Positions 12,826-22,740 are shown, counted from the stretch's first letter. The stretch is 64,000 nt of DNA from Cordylochernes scorpioides (GCA_030710605.1 CP092880.1:15790454-15854453), one strand, 5' to 3'. Notes: generated by a model not told the origin, from the letters alone. A program made the numbers and translations.

Positions 12826-14369
12826 GTGGCTTCTCAATTGTAGGGTTAGCTATGGTAGGACCCCTTTGGTCAGTCCGGAATGTCCCCCCACCAGTGGTAA
12901 GGCTGACGGATACTGCCAGAGGCGAGGAGACCCACTTTTAGAAGTGGTTTCTCAATTTTGGGGTTAGATATTATAGGACCTCTTTGGTCAGTCCGGAATG
13001 TCCCCCCACCAGTGGTAAGGCTCACGGATACTGCCAGAGACGAGGAGACCCACTTTTAGAAGTGGTTTCTCAATTTTGGGGTTAGATATTATAGGACCTC
13101 TTTGGTCAGTCCGGAATGTCCCCCCACCAGTGGTAAGGCTGACGGATACTGCCAGAGGCGAGGAGACCCACTTTTAGAAGTGGTTTCTCAATTTTGGGGT
13201 TAGATATTATAGGACCTCTTTGGTCAGTCCGGAATGTCCCCCCACCAGTGGTAAGGCTGACGGATACTGCCAGAGGCGAGGAGACCCACTTTTAGAAGTG
13301 GTTTCTCAATTTTGGGGTTAGATATTATAGGACCTCTTTGGTCAGTCCGGAATGTCCCCCCACCAGTGGTAAGGCTGACGGATACTGCCAGAGGCGAGGA
13401 GACCCACTTTTAGAAGTGGTTTCTCAATTTTGGGGTTAGATATTATAGGACCTCTTTGGTCAGTCCGGAATGTCCCCCCACCAGTGGTAAGGCTGACGGA
13501 TACTGCCAGAGGCGAGGAGACCCACTTTTAGAAGTGGTTTCTCAATTTTGGGGTTAGATATTATAGGACCTCTTTGGTCAGTCCGGAATGTCCCCCCACC
13601 AGTGGTAAGGCTGACGGATACTGCCAGAGACGAGGAGACCCACTTTTAGAAGTGGTTTCTCAATTTTGGGGTTAGATATTATAGGACCTCTTTGGTCAGT
13701 CCGGAATGTCCCCCCACCAGTGGTAAGGCTGACGGATACTGCCAGAGACGAGGAGACCCACTTTTAGAAGTGGTTTCTCAATTTTGGGGTTAGATATTAT
13801 AGGACCTCTTTGGTCAGTCCGGAATGTCCCCCCACCAGTGGTAAGGCTGACGGATACTGCCAGAGGCGAGGAGACCCACTTTTAGAAGTGGTTTCTCAAT
13901 TTTGGGGTTAGATATTATAGGACCTCTTTGGTCAGTCCGGAATGTCCCCCCACCAGTGGTAAGGCTGACGGATACTGCCAGAGGCGAGGAGACCCACTTT
14001 TAGAAGTGGTTTCTCAATTTTGAGGTTAGATATTATAGGACCTCTTTGGTCAGTCCGGAATGTCCCCCCACCAGTGGTAAGGCTGACGGATACTGCCAGA
14101 GGCGAGGAGACCCACTTTTAGAAGTGGTTTCTCAATTTTGGGGTTAGATATTATAGGACCTCTTTGGTCAGTCCGGAATGTCCCCCCACCAGTGGTAAGG
14201 CTGACGGATACTGCCAGAGGCGAGGAGACCCACTTTTAGAAGTGGTTTCTCAATTTTGGGGTTAGATATTATAGGACCTCTTTGGTCAGTCCGGAATGTC
14301 CCCCCACCAGTGGTAACGCTGATACTGCCAGAGGTGAGGAGACCCACTTTCAAAAGTTGTTTCTCAATT
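12826..14369. repeat. 118-bp tandem array, 13 units
   Basis: The motif GTCAGTCCGGAATG recurs every 118 bp from 12869 to 14285. Units are almost identical, and the first and last are degenerate at the array edges. Each unit contains a perfect small hairpin, CCACTTTTAGAAGTGG, and the conserved CCCCCCACCAGTGGTAAGG. The frames seen across it are by-products of repetition. Copy B holds only nine units (56590-57664). Confidence 0.95.
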
Positions 14370-15859
14370 ATTATCCCTTTCCTATCTTTTCACTTTTAAA
14401 GATGATTCATTTCTCAGATTACTCAATATGTTTTGCTTTAATTTTGCCATATATGATTGGGAGTAGAATAAGTTAAGGATAGGAGTATATACTTTATATT
14501 TTGTAACAGCATACTTGAATTGTAAGCACGATAATGGCCTACCTTTGTCAATTAAATAAAGGCTTCAAAGGATACTAAATATTCAAATATAGTAAAAAAT
14601 AAAATATTGGGCCAGACACATTACATTGGTGCTACTAACCACACTCAGTGTTAGATATCACCCATACACATAAATAGTATCAAGATTCTAACACATGGGT
14701 TTGTTACAGGCAAAAGAAAATTAGCTCCATGAGGTTCCCTCCCCCGTTTATTACCTTGGAGGTGAAGAAATGAGCCCAGTTTTCCTGGCATCACTTTTTG
14801 GCCACACTTCTGGAAGACCACTCTTGCTATCAGTGGTAATATGACAGAGAGTAGGGTTCCCTCCGACATGGTGGAGGGCCTTGTTGCACAGAAGCCTTGG
14901 GCATGCTTGTCATGCTAACTTATTTGGCTGAGATCAAGCTTGGACTTGACTAGAACTGGGATAAATTAACCCGGGCCCTAGCGACTCAACACCCACTGTG
15001 TGTACCTCTCCTGCGGCCATCTTGACTTGGGAACTGTGGCTATTTGACACCGGCTGTCATCATGGGCCTACTCCAACATACAGGTCAGCTTACTCTCTAT
15101 AATAGTGTTGACACAACTTGGCTTAAAGATGGTTGAGATAGTAATAAGACTAGGACCAAATAAGTAAACATAAGTAACATTTTGTTTCTATCATTAGACT
15201 TGAATGCTTATATTGATATTTCTCCGATTAATTTGGTCTAACTGCCTTTCAACTTTTCTAATTCAATCAAGAAAAATATTTCTACAGTATTATGCACATT
15301 TCATTTGTAATAAAGCTAAGATACCAAATGTTGATCTCAATACCACTTTCTGTAAAGACTTGATATCTAGGAAAGGTTTAAAGTAATCTTGTTAAAATAA
15401 AATGCTTCACCTTGCTGATAATTCATCCTTTATTTCTTTTGGAGAGAGTTGGCATGAACCTTTAAACAAAATAAGAACATTTTAGGCCCTCAACACAAAA
15501 TCAAATGCCCTCGTACTTATACCTAAAATCTGACCATTTTGATGAAGATCTTTGTCCATTCATAGGAACATATGGTCCTATATTTACATAAAGCCCCATA
15601 AATATTAAATTTCCTATTGGCTATACTTCCAATGTAAACATATACACAGATAAACAAGCCAGTGAGGAAACTTGGTACAACTAATTTCCTTTCATCTCTT
15701 CAACAAAGGTTAAAATAATTTAAGTAAATTTTCATATAAAAGATTGTGATTGTTATAGAATTCTCCAGTTGGACCTCATTTTAAGGTTAATTTTATGAAG
15801 CCTTGGCAGATATTTCAGTCTCTATATATACAATTATATGGTTCAGTATATAGTAAATA
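14370..15859. other. Non-coding DNA shared by both copies
   Basis: It matches 57665-59125 of copy B and then resumes at 59928. No gene is recognised. A few frames of 60-75 codons lack motifs. Confidence 0.5.
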
Positions 15860-16611
15860 CAAGGGGGGATCAATAAATAAGGTGAATTATCTTATTTCTT
15901 AAAAATTGAAAAAGCAAAAATAATTTAAACCACAGAATATTAAAATATAACATCGAGAGACTATTTAAGGTGTTCTGTTCTTTTTCCCACGCACGGCGTG
16001 AGACTTATAAATAAACTAAAATGGAAGCTCCCTTGAAGGATTGCACCACGCTTGAACAACGTGCAGTTATTCGTTTCTTTAATGCAGAAGGTATTCAAAC
16101 ATCTCAAATGTGCCAAAGAATGAAAAATATCTATGGTGAGTCTTGTTTGTCTCAAAAAAACATTTATAAATGGGTTAACGAGTTCAAAAGTGGATGAATT
16201 CCACATTTCCTTAATTTGGACCAAAAACTTAACCGTATTCGGGTTTCAAAGGCCGCATACATCATGTAAAACTGTATCTACAATCATTAAATTAGGTTTT
16301 GAAGTTTTAGAACATCCTGCATATAGTCCAGACCTAGCCCCCTCCGACTATTTCCTTTTTGGACTACTAAAGGAGGAGTTAAAGGGAAAGCGATTTGACT
16401 CGGATGAAGATGTCCAGAAAGTGGTGCAAGATTTTTTTCACACGCCTCCTAAGAGTGCCTATAAAGAGGATATTTACAAGTTACCAGAACGATGGAGACG
16501 ATGTATAGAAAGCCAAGGTGATTATTTTGAATAAATCAAGTCCTAATTTTTAATATCATTCTTATTTTTTAAAATAAATTATAATTCACCTTATTTATTG
16601 ATCCCACCTTG
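15860..16611 (+). mobile_element. Internally deleted mariner-like element
   Basis: The terminal inverted repeats are about 31 bp. The left one starts CAAGGGGGGATCAATAAATA, and the right one is its reverse complement with one mismatch (CAAGGTGGGATC). A TA lies directly outside each end, as expected for Tc1/mariner. The interior keeps the two ends of a transposase gene with the middle missing. The same 752-bp element is in copy B at 59947-60698, so it predates the A/B split. Confidence 0.9.
16021..16534 (+). pseudogene. Mariner-type transposase remnant
   Basis: The frame from ATG 16021 begins MEAPLKDCTTLEQRAVIRFF and continues into SQKNIYKWVNEFK, the helix-turn-helix (HTH_48-type) DNA-binding start of mariner-like transposases. 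It stops at TGA 16195. After a deletion, a different frame (from about 16266) gives HPAYSPDLAPSDYFLFGLL, the conserved block around the third catalytic Asp, and then a normal C-terminus ending DYFE. The central region with the first two catalytic residues is gone, so the product cannot be a working transposase. In copy B codon 59 is Arg instead of the stop, but the C-terminal part is broken by other changes. Confidence 0.88.
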
Positions 16612-16651
16612 TATTTAAAAATTACTTTTGTGTGTAAAATAATCAAATATA

Positions 16652-18015
16652 CAGTGGTACCTCGACATACGAGTTTAATTCGTTCCGCAACCTTGCTCGT
16701 ATCTTGAAATACTCGTATCTCAAAGCTAATTTCCCCATACAAAACAATTGAACTACCATTAATCTGTTCCAACCTCCAAAATTTCACCCCAGTTATTTTT
16801 GTTGCGTGGTTTTAAATAATAAAAACGTATTTATAAATATCAAATATTTATTGCACAAAAACAAAAAAGAGAATGTAAAGAAATAAATTAGATATCCTCA
16901 CTGGTCTTTGCCTTTTTCGCTACATTTTTCTCGCTTTCACCTGTAGGCCGTTTAGAAAAAAAACATGTCCAAGGAGGTTTGTTTCTTCCTCCCTCTCAGA
17001 ATGTTCCGGAAATGAGTTAGGCAAGTGTCATTAAAAAGGTCAGATGCACGACCTGTTGCAACTTTTTCTGGGTGTTTTTTTTTCCACGAACTGTGAAACT
17101 CTCTCCCACATTCCTAAGATCTCCTTTATCTCACTTGTAGAAATAACCTCCTCCTCTGACTCCTCAAAACCAATTACTTGCATATCTTCAGATGCCTCGT
17201 CGATGGAAGTCTGCGGGGTTTGCTTCAGCAAATCTCCGTAGATCGCTTTTGCCTTCTCACAAATTATGGTCTGCGTCAAGGTATCTCCTTGGAGCTGCTT
17301 TTCTGTCACCCACACCATCAGCAGTTTCTCCATATTTTCATGAAGGGAGGTTCGCAGTTTGGAAATTATCATAAGGCCCTTAGCCGGCGTTACACTATTT
17401 ATCGACTCCTTCCGTTTAAGCACAGAACATATCATGGACGTACTACGGCCATACTGCCTCGACATGTCAACAACTCGAACACCTTGCTCATGTTTTTCTA
17501 TAATTTCACGTTTTAATTCAATACTCATCATATTTTTCTTAGCACTTGACTTTTTACAAACTTTCTTCCGATCCATGGTTATAAAAATAAGTGAACTAAA
17601 ACTGTAAATGTAAAAGCAACACAAAAACACAAAACACAACTTATCACAGCGGAAGCACGCTGCTAACTTTTCGTGATGGCGCGACTGCGTGTTACTACCT
17701 GTTGTGTTTTAACTTTAAAAGCACACAAAAATATAATAAACTTGAATTTGTTTATTCAAGTCTCAAAAAACAAAGCTTTGCATATAGAACAAATAACAAT
17801 GAAGAAGAAGAAAGAAACATTTTAGGAAAAGCAAAAACAAAACAAAAGTACTGGTCAAAAAGAAACATTTAAAATCACAGATTAATATTTTCAACACTAC
17901 CGAACCGAACGTATCTCGAATTTCGCTCGTAACTAAAAGCAAAAAATCACTTGCTCGTTGGCTCGTATCTCGAAAAATTCATATGTTGGGGCGCTCGTAT
18001 GTCGAGGTACCACTG
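16652..18015 (-). mobile_element. Internally deleted Tigger/pogo-like element
   Basis: The inverted termini read CAGTGGTACCTCGACATACG on the left and the reverse complement on the right (CGAGGTACCACTG), each next to a TA. These are typical Tigger/pogo ends. The GCTCGTAT/CTCGAAA-like subterminal motifs repeat near both ends. The element is 1.36 kb and encodes only the N-terminal part of a transposase. Copy B has it at 60739-62101. Confidence 0.9.
17040..17576 (-). CDS. Truncated Tigger-like protein (DNA-binding half only)
   Basis: I place the start at the ATG ending at 17576 (MDRKKVCKKSSAKKN) because the 21 codons upstream are hydrophobic and unlike the family. About 178 residues follow. Residues ~16-60 fit the psq/CENP-B-type helix-turn-helix (SIELKREIIEKHEQG, then SRQYGRSTSMICSVL). 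Residues ~75-125 fit the CENP-B-type second DNA-binding domain (MEKLLMVWVTEKQLQGDTLT). The DDE catalytic domain is absent, and the frame ends soon after an acidic linker. Both duplicate copies keep it open with only two amino-acid differences (Met/Leu and Asn/Lys). It may simply be young, or it may persist as a DNA-binding fragment. Confidence 0.7.
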   Translation of the reverse strand: MDRKKVCKKSSAKKNMMSIELKREIIEKHEQGVRVVDMSRQYGRSTSMICSVLKRKESINSVTPAKGLMIISKLRTSLHENMEKLLMVWVTEKQLQGDTLTQTIICEKAKAIYGDLLKQTPQTSIDEASEDMQVIGFEESEEEVISTSEIKEILGMWERVSQFVEKKTPRKSCNRSCI

Positions 18016-18393
18016 TAATTTATTGTCATTGTTTACAAAAGCATGTAAATTTGTTTCAAATTTCAACACCTCTACAAATTTATTCTCGCCAATTAACTTT
18101 AAACTAATATATATTTTTGTGTTTTTTATAGAAGTTTCAGCCAGTCATCTCTGAATTTCGACTGCATTCTTCAAACCTACAAATGACAAAGAATTTTTTC
18201 AAAGGCATTATAAATAAATATTTTCCAAACTTTCACCATGTTGTGTAACTGTTCATTTTAAATCCATTCCGCACAGTTAGGAAAAATAAAAAAAAACATG
18301 GTGACAACCTCATATGAAACACAATTACATGTTTCACTTATTTGAAATTTTAAAAAGATTTAATTACAAGAGAAATAACCTTTCCTTTTTTTA
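18016..18393. other. Short non-coding stretch before the piggyBac target
   Basis: It is AT-rich, shared with 62102-62479 in copy B, and ends at the TTAA used as the piggyBac target. Nothing else is recognised. Confidence 0.5.
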
Positions 18394-18397
18394 TTAA

Positions 18398-18412
18398 CCC
18401 TTTCAGTGCTAA
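18398..18412 (+). repeat. piggyBac terminal inverted repeat, left
   Basis: CCCTTTCAGTGCTAA follows the TTAA target. It pairs with 21899-21913 with one mismatch. Confidence 0.9.
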
Positions 18413-18664
18413 TAACGTGATTTAGCATAAATACTCTAGACTGAATATTTTTGAAAAAATCAATTTTCTCATTTTTCAAAAATAATTATATAAAATAATA
18501 CTAAGTAATATAAAGTATAACGAAAATTGAAATTATACCGCGAATGTTTCTTTTATAAAAATCGAAATTTATTTTCAAAGAGAAATAGCGACATTTCTAA
18601 CTTTGAGGATGAGGTATGGAAAGGTGAAACATGAAGAGTAATGGCGAACATAAAAATAAAAAGT

Positions 18665-18738
18665 GTCCAGGGGCGGGAATCGAACCCACACCCTTCTGCT
18701 TACCGGGCAGGTGCCTTGTCCACTCGGCTACCCTGGAC
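18665..18738 (-). tRNA. tRNA-like gene, unit 1
   Basis: On the minus strand this folds as a cloverleaf: a perfect acceptor stem (TCCAGGG/CCCTGGA, extendable by one pair), D arm GCC..GGC, anticodon arm CTGC/GCAG, and a five-base T stem with one G-T pair around TTCGATT. Internal polymerase III boxes are intact: A box TAGCCGAGTGG and B box GGTTCGATTCC. The anticodon by position is GGT (Thr). However, base 33 is C instead of the nearly universal T, and the outer anticodon pair is mismatched, so function and identity are doubtful. It sits in a repeat, so a SINE or pseudo-tRNA is equally possible. Confidence 0.45.
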
Positions 18739-18954
18739 GTATTTTTCGTTCGTAACTAATACTTAAAGTAACATTTAAAATACAATATAACGCGGCTGAT
18801 GATTGTAAAACGAAAATTGAAATTATACCGCGAATGTTTCTTTTATAAAAATCGAAATTTATTTTCAAAGAGAAATAGCGACATTTCTAACTTTGAGGAT
18901 GAGGTATGGAAAGGTGAAACATGAAGAGTAATGGCGAACGGAAAAATAAAAAGT

Positions 18955-19028
18955 GTCCAGGGGCGGGAATCGAACCCACACCCTGCTGCTTACCGGGCAG
19001 GTGCCTTGTCCACTCGGCTACCCTGGAC
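18955..19028 (-). tRNA. tRNA-like gene, unit 2
   Basis: Same cloverleaf and A/B boxes as the copy at 18665-18738. The only difference seen is in the 3' side of the anticodon stem (GCAGC in place of GCAGA). Anticodon by position GGT, base 33 is C. Confidence 0.45.
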
Positions 19029-19411
19029 GTATTTTTCCGTTCGTAACTAATACTTAAAGTAACATTTAAAATACAATATAACGCGGCTGATGATTGTAAA
19101 ACGAAAATTGAAATTATACCGCGAATGTTTCTTTTATAAAAATCGAAATTTATTTTCAAAGAGAAATAGCGACATTTCTAACTTTGAGGATGAGGTATGG
19201 AAAGGTGAAACATGAAGAGTAATGGCGAACGGAACCTTTCCATACCTCATCCTCAAAGTTAGAAATGTCGCTATTTCTCTTTGAAAATAAATTTCGATTT
19301 TTATAAAAGAAACATTCGCGGTATAATTTCAATTTTCGTTTTACAATCATCAGCCGCGTTATATTGTATTTTAAATGTTACTTTAAGTATTAGTTACGAA
19401 CGGAAAAATAC

Positions 19412-19485
19412 GTCCAGGGTAGCCGAGTGGACAAGGCACCTACCCGGTAAGCAGAAGGGTGTGGGTTCGATTCCCGCCCCTGGAC
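19412..19485 (+). tRNA. tRNA-like gene, inverted unit
   Basis: Opposite orientation to the two copies to its left. It differs by a G-to-A change in the 5' anticodon strand (CCTAC), which breaks another pair, so this is the weakest cloverleaf of the three. The A and B boxes are unchanged. Confidence 0.4.
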
Positions 19486-19881
19486 ACTTTTTATTTTTCC
19501 GTTCGCCATTACTCTTCATGTTTCACCTTTCCATACCTCATCCTCAAAGTTAGAAATGTCGCTATTTCTCTTTGAAAATAAATTTTGATTTTTATAAAAG
19601 AAACATTCGCGGTATAATTTCAATTTTCGTTTTACCATCATCAGCCGCGTTATATTGTATTTTAAATATAAAGTATCAGAAAAAAATCTTATATAAGCTT
19701 AAAAATAAGATATATAATATTTATCGCTATATATAGAACATAAATAGATATATGATATATAATATTTATAGTAGTAGATAATACATTCATATAAAGACCA
19801 AATATATTTTTAAAATATGTTAAAAGTAAAATAAACATACTTGTATTGATCTGTGCTTTAAATTAAAAGTTTTAGAAGTGT

Positions 19882-21543
19882 TTAAAAATTCTTTATTGTG
19901 TGGAAAGTTTCGAAACAAGGCACCACACACAGAGCAACATCACAGTCTTTGCACATGTAGCGTGATTCTTTCCTCTTTTTGTTTGCTCCACAAACACGGC
20001 AATATCTTGTAGGATTTTTTTTCTTCTCAGTAGGGGGAACTAAAGATGGAAAGTGCCTCTCAATAAGCCTAAGGGGTCTGTCTTCAGATGTAGAAGGTCT
20101 GCCCCTATGAACTTGAACTCTAGCTTCATGGTACTTCTCAATAATCTGGCCAATGAGATTGATGTGGAATTTGGCAAGAGATGGACGTTTGCCTGTATTT
20201 ACTAAATACAAAGAATATGCATTTAGTAAAGATGTATCAATGAAGTGAAAAAAGAGCTTTTTGTACCACTTGAGAGATTTTCTAAGACAGCCAATGCTGC
20301 TAAGTAGCATATCCGTCTGATCGACAGTGCCCATTTTCTGGTTATAGTCAATAACAGCTGAAGGTTTTTGAATTGGCAGATTATTGACTTTATCTCTTTT
20401 GTTTGTATTAGCAAATTCATTTTTATGCATTGTGGACAGCATGAAAACTTCTCTTTTATCTTTATATTTTAGTGCAAGTAGGTTTTGTGTGTGTTTGGCT
20501 TCTGTTTCCCCTATTTTCAATTTTTTCCCAAATCTTGGCATTTCTTTTCTGTTTTTTCTGTCTGTACCACAAGCATTAGTTTGACGTTGATGAAGAAAAT
20601 TGAAAAGAGTTGGGCTAGAATACCAATTATCCACCCATAAGGAATGCCCTTTGTTCATATATGGTTGTAACAAAGTTGTAATAACTGACGATGATACTCC
20701 CATATCTGAATCTTCGATTTCTGTTCCTTTTCCAACATACACAATAAAATCTAAAATATATTTTGTTTCCACATAACATAAAACAAATAGCTTTATTCCA
20801 AACCTTTTCCTTTTGCTTGGAATATATTGTTTGAATCCAAATCTTCCTTTGAACAGAACAAGACTCTCATCAATACAAACATCTTGAAAAGGTTTGAAAG
20901 CATTTTTATAAGCACTTTTCATGTGGTCAACTACAGGCTTTAGTTTGTGGAGTTTATCACCTGGAATTTGGGTCTTATTATCGTTGAAATGCAACACTGA
21001 AAGAATCAAAAATAATCTATCTCTTGACATAAGTTTAGAAAAAATTGGGGAAAAGTGAAATTGATTGGTACTCCAGTATTCCTTCAATGATACTTTTTTA
21101 TTTCTTGTCATAAGGAAGCATATTGCTAGGAAAACAAATAGTTCATGATAATTAGTGTCCACCCATCTATTCATTCTAGAAAACTTCGAAAATTCTATTG
21201 TGTCTATAAGGTATTTTGCATATTTATTTGTCTCTACAGCAATCATTTCAAGGAAATTTATATTGATAAAAATTTCAAAAAAATCAAGTTCTTTTTCAAG
21301 CCTACATGTATCTACCTGTAGTCCACTATTTGATCGGTCAAATGAAAAAATGATCGGATCATAATTTGAGTTATCAGACCAAATATAGCCTGACTGAGGT
21401 GTTTTCAATGGTGGGGGTACCTCTTCATCTTCACCACTTGACTCTTCATAGTCGTACACAATAGTGCAATCAGAATCAGTATCCTCTAATTCTGATTCAG
21501 GATTTGTTGCATAATGCAAGAAATCATCTTTTACAGAAGCCAT
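19882..21543 (-). CDS. piggyBac transposase
   Basis: The gene is uninterrupted. I prefer the ATG at residue 12 of the longer frame (MASVKDDFLHYATN), giving 553 residues, because the preceding codons are hydrophobic. Numbered from the upstream Met (564 aa), an acidic N-terminus (~30-55) is followed by the DDE_Tnp_1_7 domain. Candidate catalytic aspartates are D236 (VCIDESLV), D316 (LWVDNWYS), D419 and D422 (GTVDQTDML). The C-terminus is a Cys-rich domain with C526, C529, C542, C545, C550 and C554, the zinc-binding end seen in this family that recognises element ends. The reaction is cut-and-paste at TTAA without leaving a scar. Every key residue is present, and the element has matched ends and an empty allele in copy B, so it may be active or recently so. 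Confidence 0.95.
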   Translation of the reverse strand: MASVKDDFLHYATNPESELEDTDSDCTIVYDYEESSGEDEEVPPPLKTPQSGYIWSDNSNYDPIIFSFDRSNSGLQVDTCRLEKELDFFEIFININFLEMIAVETNKYAKYLIDTIEFSKFSRMNRWVDTNYHELFVFLAICFLMTRNKKVSLKEYWSTNQFHFSPIFSKLMSRDRLFLILSVLHFNDNKTQIPGDKLHKLKPVVDHMKSAYKNAFKPFQDVCIDESLVLFKGRFGFKQYIPSKRKRFGIKLFVLCYVETKYILDFIVYVGKGTEIEDSDMGVSSSVITTLLQPYMNKGHSLWVDNWYSSPTLFNFLHQRQTNACGTDRKNRKEMPRFGKKLKIGETEAKHTQNLLALKYKDKREVFMLSTMHKNEFANTNKRDKVNNLPIQKPSAVIDYNQKMGTVDQTDMLLSSIGCLRKSLKWYKKLFFHFIDTSLLNAYSLYLVNTGKRPSLAKFHINLIGQIIEKYHEARVQVHRGRPSTSEDRPLRLIERHFPSLVPPTEKKKNPTRYCRVCGANKKRKESRYMCKDCDVALCVVPCFETFHTIKNF

Positions 21544-21898
21544 TCTAAAAAAAAAAAGATAAATATATTTATGCAAGAACGTATAAACAAATTTTATATT
21601 ACCTTTATGAGTTGTAAAAATCGAGCCACAGGAATAATAAAAAAATAATAATTATTTATGTGATAAAGATGGAAAGAAGGCATGCAAACAAGTACTAAGT
21701 CAAACAAAGATTACACAAGATCCAAGCGCGGTAGAGGTCAATATATAAACTGTGACGTAATTCACCCAAGGTCAGCCACTAACAAATAACACAGCTCGAA
21801 TATATCCTGCATTAGCACATTGCGAGAGAAATGCGAGCTCGAGTATACTCGTGTATAGCATTTCCGGCACGGTATTTTTAGCTCGAGTATACTCGAGT

Positions 21899-21913
21899 TT
21901 AGCACTTAAAGGG
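21899..21913 (-). repeat. piggyBac terminal inverted repeat, right
   Basis: The reverse complement reads CCCTTTAAGTGCTAA, followed on the plus strand by the TTAA target at 21914-21917. Confidence 0.9.
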
Positions 21914-21930
21914 TTAATATATTCCTTATA

Positions 21931-22132
21931 AACACAAGGTAATAAGACCAAATCCAAAATAAGTGTTTGATGTTTCGGTAACAGCATGGTTACCATCCTC
22001 AGATAAAAGTAGTTATTCAAATATATGAGTACAAATGTCATTTAAGTACTTTTGTCTAGAGATGTTAGCAACGCTGTTACCGAAATGTCACACACTTATT
22101 CATTTAGATTTGGTCTTATTACCTTTTGTTTA
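21931..22132. repeat. Fold-back element
   Basis: The left arm starts AACACAAGGTAATAAGACC, and the right arm ends GGTCTTATTACCTTTTGTTT. The arms are more diverged than in the copy at 6147. It is shared with copy B (about 62497-62697). Confidence 0.8.
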
Positions 22133-22305
22133 TAATCCAAATTGTATACCCTAACTTATTACTAATAAAATTTGTATTTTATTTTTGCCACAGAATAAGC
22201 CTAGCCACTTTATTAGTTGAATACCTCCTTAGAAACTACTTAGGATTTTATGAATGCCTTAAGAATATCAAGAAATCTAAGCTCACCCTGGAATAATAAT
22301 TTCAG

Positions 22306-22604
22306 AATGGGGGTCGGTGGAAGGATGTTCTAAACCGTTGGTTTTGACCACTACAACCCGAGATAGAATACCACATTGGGCACCATTTTCTAATAAAATA
22401 ACTGCTTCAATGGCCCAGATTCTTGTAAAAGTCCAATCCCACCAGCGAGTGCAAGTAACCAAACGGGGCTCTGGCAAATTTGTAGGTGCAAAAGTCGAAC
22501 TGCTTTTCACATGGGTAGACATGGGGTGTAATTACAGTAAAACCAGTCGCATACTACCCACCATGATTATCATGGCCTGTACCACGTATACTGGGGATAT
22601 TTAA
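22306..22604 (+). repeat. tRNA-derived SINE
   Basis: About 300 bp. It starts GGGGGTCGGTGGA, with a tRNA-like head ending in a degenerate B box before CACATTGGGCAC. A body follows that ends in ACCATGATTATCATGGCCTG and CACGTATACTGGG. The family is represented again at 24388, 25251 (minus) and 62872, with fragments at 5500 and 46831. SINEs depend on LINE enzymes for movement; no coding capacity is expected. Confidence 0.75.
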
Positions 22605-22740
22605 AAAAATATATATATAAATCTAAAAGAAAAAAGATACTAGATTATTAAAAAATTACTATAAGATACAATTTAAAGAAGCTTATTTCATCAAAAGAAA
22701 TGTGCTACAATTAACAGAATAGAAGAAAAAGGAAATATCA

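Larger units (their letters stand above)
18519..19664. repeat. Inverted array of tRNA-bearing units inside the piggyBac element
   Basis: A unit of about 290 bp (a leader starting AACGAAAATTGAAATTATACC, then a tRNA-like sequence, then a tail ending GCGGCTGATGATTGTAA) is present twice in direct order from 18519, with a third partial unit ending near 19232. There the sequence flips, and the same parts follow as reverse complements to 19664. The arms on either side of 19232 match for more than 400 bp. A 12-bp direct repeat, AATATAAAGTAT, lies immediately outside the array (18507-18518 and 19665-19676), consistent with insertion as a block into an existing piggyBac element. The two identical 90-codon frames across it are artefacts of the inversion. 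Confidence 0.9.
18398..21913 (-). mobile_element. Complete piggyBac element, copy A only
   Basis: TTAA at 18394-18397 and at 21914-21917 brackets the element. The termini are CCCTTTCAGTGCTAA (left) and the reverse complement of CCCTTTAAGTGCTAA (right), 14 of 15 matching. Near the right end the motif CTCGAGTATACTCG occurs twice (about 21838 and 21881), which could be subterminal transposase sites. Copy B has the single undisturbed TTAA at 62480-62483 with identical flanks. The interior holds an intact transposase gene and a 1.15 kb inverted array of tRNA-like units. Confidence 0.95.

Noticed and set aside
12782..14476. Frames spanning the 118-bp array on both strands
   Set aside because: The unit is 118 bp, not a multiple of three, so frames close within two units; no motif.
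14651..14869. 72-codon minus frame conserved in both copies
   Set aside because: No recognisable motif; the plus/minus pattern and substitutions do not favour coding.
18887..19553. Two 90-codon frames of nearly identical sequence on opposite strands
   Set aside because: They are the same tRNA-containing repeat read from its two inverted copies.
22317..22604. 95-codon plus frame, also found in copy B
   Set aside because: It is the SINE body read through; conservation comes from the duplication.
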